Positions 34,121 through 43,439 of a stretch of DNA of 64,000 nt are shown piece by piece. Source of the stretch: Rhodocollybia butyracea (Eukaryota; Basidiomycota; Agaricomycetes; Agaricales; Omphalotaceae); assembly GCA_015501585.1 (NCBI GenBank), contig JADNRY010000062.1:1-64000 (forward strand), given 5' to 3'. The notes under the pieces are model-generated. The model worked only from the letters and a program-made list of their open reading frames with translations, did no database searches and was not told the DNA's origin. The first letter of the stretch is position 1; every line of letters begins with the position of its first letter. The position numbers and the translations under genes are program-made.

Positions 34121-34413
34121 GATTGTAAAAGAAAGAGATCAGCCACAGTGAGTACGAAGGAGTTCGAATACCTTAAGTAAAAAGGCTGTAACTTGAGGTA
34201 ATAAGCAACTGCGGTTGGTAAGTAAAACCTTCTAGTGAGTCAAGATGAGCTCAAAGATGTCAAAGTAGCTCTAAGTAGCAACACGCTGCAAGGCATGTGA
34301 GTTTATGGGGTAAAATTTAAGTAAGAAGTGAGTATTTTACTGGGCCTCGCTTTAGCCCATTGTTTTCGATGCTACCAGGTTTCGTTTGGAATCTACTACC
34401 TACTCGATCTCCA
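34121..34413. promoter_or_regulatory. Bidirectional promoter of pair 6
   Basis: 293 bp lie between the start codons. The fullest version of the shared promoter block is seen here: AAGATGAGCTCAAAGATGTC near 34243, an AGCTCTAAGTAGCAAC stretch near 34270, then GCTGCAAGGCATGTGAG. The first part also survives before the coiled-coil genes of pairs 3 and 5, the last part in pairs 1 and 4. Confidence 0.55.
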
Positions 34414-35861
34414 ATGCGCAACCCACCTCACTCGGAGGAAGACGCACACCGTTACTCGAGTCATGGCCAAACACGGAGAGACGACCGCGAACTCCACGAA
34501 GGAGTCGCACCTTATGCTAAAGGCGGTTTTCATCCTGACTCTTCCGATGTACCATCCCGCCGCCCGCCCGCAGATGTTCCACATTGCACCATTGGGCCAG
34601 TCGAGCAGAGCGTCCACGCAATAGAACATCGCACCAGACGTCATAGAGATGAAAAGTTGCATCGAAGCGCTCGTCGATCTTCATCGGCCGATGCCACAGC
34701 AGTCTCTCAGCCTAGGAGAGGCCTAGAGAGAAACGCCTCCCAAAAGCCTTCGAGCCAGCAAACTCAATTCCTTGAAGTGGAGCTCCAGACAGCACGTCGT
34801 GAAAACAGCACAAAGGACGACGAGATTAAACTTCTAAAGCGAGATCTTTATAATGCACAGACAGAGGATAACCATTATCGAAGGAAGGACGCCCATAGTC
34901 AAGAGCTTTTGGATACACAAAGGCGAGAACTGCAGGGAGCCCGGACATTTTTGAACACGACTGACTTGTACTCGGGAGGAGATATTATCGAAATGCTCAA
35001 CACCCTTAATTCCGAAATCTTCCAGGCTGTTGCTATCATTACAGACGCGACCGAAGGGGCCCGTCCTGGTGGTGGGAGGTACCGTTGTTCAGATGATGCT
35101 TCAGCGATCGAAATGGTATTAGGAGATGAGATGAGGATGCTCCTTCAGGGAAACGGCACCGAAGGGGAAAACATTGCGATCATCCAAGCCGCGCTACAAA
35201 CAAGCTTGAATATCGCATCGGAGCATATCTGTCGCTTATGGTCGATAAACGGCTTGTTGGATACGTCGCTCAATGCTGTATATGCTCAGATTCGAGCCCA
35301 ACAAGGTCAGTGCAAGTTGAAAACATGTTGTGGGTTTGTACTCAACATACGATTCCAGATCAAGTCTTGGTGTCTGGAACATGGAGATCCCTGACCAGAG
35401 CGCAGACGAAACGCTTGGCATACCAGGACCAAGGGGTCCTTGGACATATAGTGGAGCGGATGAAAGTGATCTTAGTTGTAGCAAGACGGTGGCCATGCGG
35501 GGATTCAGAATCCAGCAGGCAGATTACATCCATGATTTTCGAAAAAGTCTCGACCATTCTGACACTTTTGGCGAGACTGGATGAAGCTATGAACGAGCGT
35601 GTTACATCTACGGACATGATGCTGTGCGTTCCTGGATTGGGTACGTCCTTTGACGCACAGAACATGGAGGATGCGGATGGTGGAGAATCTTCGAGCGGGA
35701 CTGTGCTGTTCGTTACAGAAATGGGACTGATGAGGGTAGACAAGGATCCAGCTGGGCGAGACAAGGTGGCTGTGCTATTGAAACCCAAAGTGTTTCTTCA
35801 AGAGTCATTTATCAAGCAAGAGACCCCGAAAGTACGTGCAGAAGTTCAGAGACGAAAGTAA
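34414..35861 (+). CDS. Coiled-coil, GrpE-like partner, pair 6
   Basis: Two exons (34414-35305, intron 35306-35358, 35359-35861) encode 464 residues. It starts MRNPPHSEEDAHRYSSHG. The N-terminal 105 residues are His/Ser/Arg-rich. A coiled coil spans about 110-185 (TQFLEVELQTARREN onward). The helical domain has GGDIIEMLNTLNSEIFQAVA and IAIIQAALQTSLNIA. Exon 2 encodes DQVLVSGTWRSLTRAQ, an amphipathic stretch up to LLARLDEAMNERV, and the beta-rich C-terminus (VPGLGTSFDAQNMED, GTVLFVTEMGL, VLLKPKVFL). No lesion was seen, although the Hsp70 beside it may be mis-spliced. Its 3' end and flank are nearly identical to those of copy 3. Confidence 0.75.
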
Positions 35862-36104
35862 GTTGATTCCTGCGAAAAAGGTAGTAGATCTTTGTATGAT
35901 GTATTGGTTCCAAGCCGACCCACGCATCCTGTGGTTAGAAGTTGCCTCATTATACTTGCTTCACTTTACTCCTTCCTTCCAAAATATTGATAATTTCTTG
36001 ATGCTCTTCTCGTCGCAAGTGATACATATCCGAGCCTTAAGCGCTTTGAGCGTGTTCGGGCGCTTATAAGTTACAGTGTTCCTTCATCCCAATCCTGAGA
36101 CGCA

Positions 36105-38341
36105 ATGCCTGCTCCCATTGCGAATGACCCTTGGCTGGCCGGTCGTCATTTTGGCATTGTCGTAGACGCTGGATCGTCCGGGTCTCGCTTGCAAATCTAC
36201 AGCTGGAAAGATCCCACTATATCTAACGATTGGTCTAAGGTATCTTCACATACTTTGCCCAAAGTTGAAAAAGGGACGAGCAATGGAGAAGATTGGTCCT
36301 CAAAGGTTGAACCAGGTATGTTTTATTTCTCACTCTTTCCATTTCGCCTATCAACTTTGCAGGAATCTCCACGTTCGCGGAAAACCCTGAGGAAATTGGA
36401 GGTTATCTTGCTCCCCTCCTAACTCTTGCAAGAGACAAAATTCCTCCGTCGCTACATAAAGATACGCCTCTCTTTCTCCTGGCAACAGCAGGAATGCGCT
36501 TGCTACCCCCAGATAAGCAGGCTGAAATACTAAAAGAGACGTGTTCATTCTTGATTCGCCATTCCGACTTCAAAATCGACGAACCTTCGGAAGCTGGTCC
36601 CTGCGGCTCCAGTGTGCTTATAATTACAGGAGAAGAGGAAGGCTTGTTTGGATGGATTGCAGTAAACTATCTCATGGACGGATTCCTATCCACCCCAAAC
36701 CAGAGGACCACGTATGGATTTCTGGACATGGGTGGCGCTTCAACTCAGATTGCTTTCGAGCCAGGAAAAGATCATGAATTGGACGCGAAAAATCTCATCG
36801 ACGTCCGGCTGCGGTTGTTGGATGGTGAAGAGATACATCACAGGGTTTTCGTGACTACGTGGCTCGGATACGGCACTAACCAGGCTAGAGAACGATACGT
36901 TGGCATGGCTATCAACGAGTTTGAAGATACTCGACTGGACGAAGCCGACGTTGTTCCCGACCCGTGTCTACCAAAGAACCTCGAGTTGGAAGAAACGCCC
37001 ATGTTTCAAGGACATGCCTCCGACCACAGCAGGAAAAGCCATCGTCTGGTCGGTACTGGTTCGTTTGAGCAATGCATGCAGAAAACCTCTTTGCTACTCA
37101 ATAAAGACGAACCCTGTCCCGATGTCCCGTGTCTAATGAACGGTGTCCACGTCCCGCCTATCGACTTTTCCGTTTCTCACTTTATTGGTGTTTCCGAGTA
37201 CTGGTTCTCATCCGAACACGTTTTTGGTCTCGGTGGTGCATATGATTTCGTGCAATACGAACGTGCCGCTTCCAATTTCTGCGCCCGAGACTGGTCCGAT
37301 ATCGCGTGGGAGCACCAGGAATCTGCAAAGGCACACCGCTTGACCGGGGATGGCGAGGTCCAGGGACAGAATGGGGAAGTTGTAGCAGTTGGGAAGTGGG
37401 GCTCAAAGGTCGAGATACCGAGGCTGCAGATGCAATGTTTCAAGGCAGCTTGGATTGCGAACGTTTTACATGAGGGTATAGGAATGCCTCGAATTGTTGA
37501 TGTTGGAGGGAACTCGACTACAGAAGGCGATAAGGTTGAAGAAATCGCGGAAGCGAAGGGTCTGGGTAGGCCGACCTTTCAGTCAATGGACTCTGTTGGT
37601 GATATCGCTATCAGCTGGACTCTTGGAAAGATGGTTGTTGAGGCCAGTAAAGAGATCCCCCCACTTCAAGCTGATGTACCTCCAATAGTCGATCCCGAAA
37701 TTCCTCAGGACTTTCCTTTCCAGCCCATTCGGCCATGGACATCTCTGGATGGCTTGGAAGACCGTCTTACTCCACATCTACCCTCGTCCCTTCACAGAAA
37801 TCAGCTTGGTTTCTCGCCCGTCCTTCTCATCCTTTTCACACTGCTGTTCCTGATTGTTCTTCTTATCGCATGCCCTATACGTCGTCAAATTCGGGCTTTT
37901 GGGTTACGTGCACTACGCAGGGTTGCAAAACCTGAATCCAATTCCTATGCTTTAGAGGAAGGAAGCTATTTCAATGGAAACGGAATATCTTCCAGACCAC
38001 CTTCGCCTTCATCTGGTCCCAGAAGATGGCTGCGGCCACTTCGTCGGATAGTCGCTCCAAAACCCAGACGCTCTCGCTCTCCGGTATTCGATGTTAATCG
38101 AACCCTACGTGACGAACCCGTTACCCCAACCCGTATCTCTCCCATTCGCTCGTATTCACTTCCCGCAGGGATTCTAATCTCGCGCAGCTCGTCTCCCAAT
38201 AACCTGGACGACGTCAATGGTGACTCGTCGTCCTTCTCACCTTCAAGGAACGCCTCTCAGCTGAATTTATCCAACATGATTCCACGGTCTGTTTCGAGGG
38301 TCAGCTATCATCAGAGTTCAGGTGGAATCTTGCATGATTGA
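36105..38341 (+). CDS. YND1: Apyrase / nucleoside diphosphatase, GDA1-CD39 family (Ynd1-like)
   Basis: Hydrolyses nucleoside di- and triphosphates; Ynd1-type enzymes act in the Golgi lumen, clearing the nucleotide by-products of glycosylation. Exons 36105-36315 and 36363-38341 (47-bp intron) encode 729 residues. All five apyrase conserved regions can be read: DAGSSGSR (residues 21-28), LFLLATAGMRLL, EEEGLFGWIAVNYL, GFLDMGGASTQIAFEP, and YWFSSEHVF. A single hydrophobic segment near residues 555-577 (FSPVLLILFTLLFLIVLLIA) makes it C-terminally anchored like Ynd1, not N-terminally anchored like Gda1. A basic/Ser-rich cytosolic tail of about 150 residues follows. It is the intact member of a set that includes a 5' fragment at 21455 and a 3' fragment at 41021. 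Confidence 0.9.
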
Positions 38342-38847
38342 ACGGGACGGGTGCCTTTTGCTCACCATATTCCCACCTGTATGGCCAAGGGACTGCGATG
38401 TGGTTCGTGTTAAATAGCACGCCAGGTACTTTGAGATTCTAGGGGTTTTAGCTTGGTAGATCGGTCGATCTCCTTTAAGCTATTTTTCTCCAATTGAGCT
38501 CCATGGCGGCCTCTATGGCCGGTATATAGCTCCCGATGGCTCTTACAACCTCGGAAGCAAAGGCTAAAACCTGGAATAGACGTTTGTGAGAACGAGATTG
38601 GTCGATTCACTCAAACCTAGTGTGCAGAAAGGGAGTTTTTATCGTGGGGATTCGGATGCAACATACCTCTTGGACCAACTGCTGCTAATTCTATACGTTA
38701 CGAATGAAGATAATTTTTATGCACGAATCTACTAACATTATCTATTTCGTGTCCTGTCCAAGCTGACAATACAATCAGTGTGTTCAGAAGACATATTGTC
38801 CACCCCCGGTCCATCCTTGCAGTCTGAATCGTGACAAAAGGCTGAGC
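38342..38847. other. Intergenic, 3' flank of apyrase (duplicated segment)
   Basis: Matches 41440-41981 base for base with scattered differences. No gene is seen; it includes the shared 3' untranslated region of the apyrase and of the F-box-like gene. Confidence 0.5.
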
Positions 38848-40482
38848 TCAATTCACAGTAGATGATACATAAACTGCTGAATTGACGCAACACAATTTGA
38901 GAGGACGATGCCGCTGACCAGCAGCCTCTCCAGGCGGAGATTGGCCTGTTCTGTCATTAGCTCTCAACCTTCGCGTCATGTCTTCTCTTTCAATAACGTC
39001 TTCTTTCTCAATAACCCATCCATTACGGGCCCAATTGCATTTCGCCAACGGACGAAGGCTTTCTCCTTGCTTAATGAACCATTCGCGTTTAATGTCCCCA
39101 TCCCGAGCGAGTCGAACAACTCGAACTCGGCCTGACAGAGCCCCGCTGGTGCATAACCTCTCCAGAAGGTAAGAGAGGTGACTTCCAGTATGCTCGACAG
39201 CTTCACTTGCCAGAAGCGTGTGGAGATTTCCGTTCCGGGGATCATGAAAAGTTGACCCAGTACTATCTGTGATATTAATGTCTATATGCAATGTGTCAAT
39301 ATTCTACAGGTCAATACTGGCATCCCGTTGCTTGTATAGGCCCACAGGTTCTTGCAACACGAATGTGGCCAGCATAGTGACACTACGGCGCGTTCTATAA
39401 ACGGTGCGCGAAAAAGTCAGCGACATATACAACGACAAATTTTGAGCAAAAATTGATAAATGTCCTAAGAAAAAGTATAGATTTATCATGCAGTAAAGTA
39501 AATGACATTTATGATTATTATTCTGAACAATTGCGTGTGAAATTCTTCTCCTATATTGGGCGTAAAAGGCTTTGAAAATCAATTTCTTTGTCACACGCCA
39601 TTCATATTGTTTTTCGCGCGAAAAACACAAGCGGGAGGCGGTGGCATTTTATTTTGCGCGCGAAAAACAATATGAGTGGCGCGGGCGACAAAGAAATTAA
39701 ATTTCAAGGCCTTTTGCGCCCGATATAGGAGACAAATTTCTTGAAATAATAAGCTTAAATGACATTTACTTTACTGTGCAATAAATCAATACTTTTTCAG
39801 CGGAAATTGATTAATGTTTGCTTAAAGATTGTCGTTGTATATCTCAATGACTTTTTCGTGCGCCGTTTATAGAACGCGCCGTAGTGTGAAGAGAGTTCGT
39901 GGTAGGTCTGCAAGACCGGTTTGTAGTAGCCATTGATAATTCCAGTCTGCCTGCATGTCCAACAAGACGTACAAATCCTGGCACTGCGAGTTTACAGCTG
40001 GCAGTGATGTATCCTTCGAGAGGTGACTATCGTATGTATGCAGCTTTGGATACCTGCATAGAGGCAACACAATCCATGTCGGCCATACCGGTTTCTGGGT
40101 CGTCGTAAAGTGCAATCCTTTCGGAACTGGGGATGGTATGCTAAGTATGCTAAGCTTTATCTCGAAGTTCAAACTTCCATGCCGCTCAAGAGAACTCAAT
40201 AATTCAGTGCATACCTTCAAACAACGACGTTCAGTATCTTTAAGATACAGAAATATGCATGTACCTGTCGGCAAGAATAAAGATGCCAAAACATGAGCCA
40301 CGACTAGGCGGAACTTGCCAGTACCAGTTGTACATCCAGTCGCTCTCGGTGGTCAAAGCTGTAACAGTATACGGAGGACTCGCAATCCTCATAAAGAGCA
40401 AGTAGTCATAGATCTGATCACGGAGTTCCCGTGCTAACAGAAGAAATGTGGAAGGAGGCTGGCTTTCCGCTTGGGACATCAT
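38848..40482 (-). pseudogene. F-box-like (LRE-xx-IY type) gene, copy 1, transposon-interrupted
   Basis: Reads MMSQAESQPPSTFLLLAREL then RDQIYDYLL from 40482. This N-terminal pattern is common in fungal F-box-like and 2EXR-type proteins; the function is unknown. After ADRYMHISVS the frame stops, because two bases present in copy 2 are missing; homology continues in another frame (LKDTERR...SLERHGSLNF). A 506-bp CACTA-type element then sits in the body of the gene. Beyond it the C-terminal part resumes (GSTFHDPRNGNLHTLL, RVRVVRLARDGDIKREWF, GESLRPLAK). The gene is very unlikely to encode a full protein. Confidence 0.65.
39381..39886. mobile_element. CACTA-type MITE, 506 bp, foldback
   Basis: Terminal inverted repeats begin CACTACGGCGCGTTCTATAA, mirrored at the right end, and continue with few mismatches through the AAAAAGTCA and ATATACAACGACAA stretches. 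It is flanked by a 3-bp direct repeat TGA (39378-39380 and 39887-39889). CACTA ends with a 3-bp target duplication are the hallmark of the CACTA (En/Spm) superfamily. Nearly the whole element is an imperfect inverted repeat centred near 39630, with ATTTCTTTGTC and GACAAAGAAAT arms in the middle, so it can fold into one long hairpin. It has no coding capacity. It is absent from the paralogous site near 42450, which gives the empty site. Confidence 0.9.
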
Positions 40483-40862
40483 GAAGGTTGAACAATGAAG
40501 GAATGATTAAGCGCTGCGTATCTTCTTTAGTAGGCGCGCCCCATACATTAATGCATTATCATCAACTGTCAGATTGATAAAGGAATAGCGATATAGATGT
40601 ATGCGTATCGCCCAGTATAAGCATATCGTGTATAAGGTGGGTATTGTGGACTTCTATCGATTATTGCGTATCGTGTCCAATGAGGAAGCTTGGTATCCGT
40701 CCGAATCCTTGATCGAGGGGGCCAGAATAATGAGCTACAGAACAGCCTGAAGAAAACCAGTTAGTAACCCGAGCAGGAGATAAGATGAGGAAAGTTATTC
40801 GCTCTATTCGCGTAGAATACCAAGGAGGGCATAGCTATCACTGTCCTGTATGGGCAATTCGG
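40483..40862. other. Intergenic upstream of F-box-like copy 1
   Basis: Matches 43041-43440 of the second repeat copy with small indels. No gene. Confidence 0.5.
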
Positions 40863-41015
40863 TCAGTGTAGTGTGAACAGACAACGAACAACGAACGCGG
40901 AAAAGACAGTGACCATGTAAAGTGGAGAATACTTCCCACCATCTCGAGAGTTTCTCCTGTATCGATCGCTTAAGATTTGCCTAATAAGAAGGAAGCGAAC
41001 TTTGCCTTGTAAGGG
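40863..41015 (-). pseudogene. 3' fragment of MFS transporter gene
   Basis: Minus-strand sequence encodes SPLYMVTVFSAFVVRCLFTLH, broken here into a shorter match: PLYMVTVFSA and FVVRCLFTLH correspond to the last exon of the intact transporter at 43440. It also retains part of the preceding intron and exon (QGKVRFLL). It is a by-product of the tandem duplication and fuses to apyrase tail sequence at about 41015. Confidence 0.8.
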
Positions 41016-41020
41016 TTTAC

Positions 41021-41440
41021 GCGTACGTGCTTTACGTAGGGTTGCGAAGCCTGATTCCAATGCCTATGCTTTAGAGGAAGGAATGGAAACGGAATATCTT
41101 CCAGACCACCTTCTCCTTCATCTGGTCCCAGAAGATGGCTGCGGTCACTTCGTCGGATAGTCGCTCCAAAACCCAGGCACTCTCGCTCTCCGGTGTTCGA
41201 TGTTATTCAAAACCTACGTGACGAACCCGTCACCCCGACCCATATTTCTCCCATTCGCTCGTATTCACTTCCCGCAGGGATTCTAGTTTCGCGCAGGTCG
41301 TCTCCCAATAACCTGAATGACGCCAATGGTGGCTCGTTGTCCTTCTCACCTTCAAGGAGCGCCTCTCAGCTGAATTTATCCAACATGATTCCACGGTCTG
41401 TTTCGAGGCATCAGAGTTCAGCTGGGTGGAATCTTGCATG
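41021..41440 (+). pseudogene. 3' fragment of apyrase gene
   Basis: Repeats the last 130 or so codons of the apyrase at 36105 (ALRRVAKPESNSYALEEG onward, including NMIPRSVSR) with substitutions and several small deletions, and lacks the catalytic part, the membrane anchor and any promoter. In-frame pieces such as DEPVTPTHISPIRSYSLPAG remain readable. Confidence 0.9.
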
Positions 41441-41981
41441 ATTGAACGGGACGGGTGCCTTTTACGAACCAAATTCCCACCTGGATGGCCATGGAAGATC
41501 TGCGATGTGGTTCGTTAATTAGCACGCCAGGTACTTTGAGACTCTAGGGGTTCTAGCTTGGTAGATCACTGTCGATCTCCTTTAAGCTATCTTCCTCCAA
41601 ATTGAGCTCCATGGCGGCCTCTACGGTCGGTATATAGCTCCCGGTGGCTCTTACAACCTCGGAATCAAAGGCTAAAACCTGGAATAGGTGTTTGTGAGAA
41701 CGAAATTGGTCGATTCACTCAGACCTAGTGTGCAGGAAGGGAGTTTTTATTGTGGGTAATCAGACGCAATATTCCTTTTGGACCGATTTCTGCTAATTCT
41801 GTACGTTACTAATGGAGACAACTTTTATGCGCGTACCTACTATGTAACACTATCTGTTCCGTGTCCTGTCCAAGCTGACAATACAATCAGTATGTTCAGA
41901 AGACATTTTGTCCACCGCTGGTCCTTCCTTGCACTCCGAGTCGTGACAAAAGGCTGAGATTCGCAGTAGATGCTACATAAA

Positions 41982-43040
41982 CTATTGGGCGACGTAACAT
42001 AATTTGAGAGGATGATGCCGCTGACCAGCAGCCTCTCCAGGTGGGGGTTGGCCTGTTCCGCCGCCGTCAGCGCTCAACCTTCGCATCGGTATGTCTTCTC
42101 TTTCAATAATCCATCCATTATCAGCCCAATCCTGTTTCGCTAACGGATGAAGGCTTTCTCCTTGCTTAACGAACCACTCGCGTTGAATATCTCCATCCCG
42201 AGCGAGTCGAACAACTCGAACTCGATCTGACAGAGCCCCGCTGGTGGATAACGTCTCCAGATGCATAGAGAGGCTGTTTTCAGCATGCTCTACAACTTCG
42301 TTTGGAACTGTGCGGAGGTTTCCGTTCTGAGGATCATGAAAAGTTGAGCCAGTACCTATGATATCTATATGTAGCGTGTCAATTTTCCACATGTCAATAC
42401 TGGCATCCCGTGGCTTGTACAGGCCCACGGGTCCTTGCAACAGGAACTTGGCTAGAGAGTTCGCGGTAGCTCTGCAAGACCTCCATTGCCTAGCCATCGA
42501 TAATTTGAGTCTGCCTGCACGTCCAACGAGACGTGCAAATTCTGGCACTGCGAGTTTACAGCTGGCAGTGAGAGGTGACCATCATGTGTATGCAGCTTTG
42601 GATACCTGCATAGAGGCAGCACAATCCATGTCGACCATACTGGATTGCGGAACATCATAAAGTGATGGGGCCATCCTTCTGGGTTTGGTAACGGTATGCT
42701 AAGCATGCTAAGGTTTATCTCGAAGTTCAAATTTCCGTGCCGCTCGAGAGAGCTCAATAATTCAGTGTATACCTTCAAAAAACGACGTTCAGTATCTTTT
42801 AAAGATACAGAAATATACAGGTACCTGTCGGCAAGAGTAAAAGATGCCAAAACATGAGCCACGACTAGGCGGAACTTGCCAGTGCTAGTTGTACATCCAG
42901 TCACTCTCGGGTAAAGATGTAACAGTATACGGAGGACTCGCAATCCTCATGAAGAGCAAGTAGTCATAAATCTGATCGCGAAGTTCCCGTGCTAACAAAA
43001 GAAACGTGGAAGGAGGTTGGCTTTCCGCTTGGGACATCAT
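41982..43040 (-). pseudogene. F-box-like gene, copy 2, frameshifted
   Basis: Starts MMSQAESQPPSTFLLLAREL at 43040 and carries the whole gene without the transposon. One extra T relative to copy 1 (ATCTTTTACTC against ATCTTTATTC, near 42835) breaks the frame after SCFGIF; just downstream it reads ADRYLYISVSLKDTERR without the break seen in copy 1. The C-terminal part (GPVGLYKPRDASIDMWKIDTL, cut here to GPVGLYKPRD and DMWKIDTL; RVRVVRLARDGDIQREWF) lies in a further frame, which a short intron or a second shift would have to explain. A functional product is doubtful. Confidence 0.55.
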
Positions 43041-43439
43041 GAAGGTTGAACGTTGACCACGAAGGAATGATTAAGCGCTGCGTACCTTCTTTAGACGCGC
43101 CCCATTCTCATCAACTGTCAGATTTAATAAAGGAATAGCGATATAGATGTATGCGTATCGGCCAGTCCGTCCACAAGCATATCGTACGTGTATAGAGTGG
43201 GTATTATGGACTTCTATCAATTATTACGTATCGTGTCCACTGAGGATTCAGCTTGGTATCTGTCCGAATCCTTGATCAAAAGGAGTACGGACACCCCGAG
43301 CAGAACAACGAGCTGCAGAACAGGAGAAAAACCAGTCAGCCCAAGCAGGAGATAAAATGAGAAAAATTATTCACTCCATTCGTATAGAATACCAAGGAGG
43401 GCATAGCTATCACTGTCCTGTATGGGCGAATCAATTCGG
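43041..43439. other. Intergenic between F-box-like copy 2 and MFS gene
   Basis: Holds the MFS 3' flank and the putative promoter of the F-box-like gene; repeated at 40483-40862. No gene. Confidence 0.5.
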
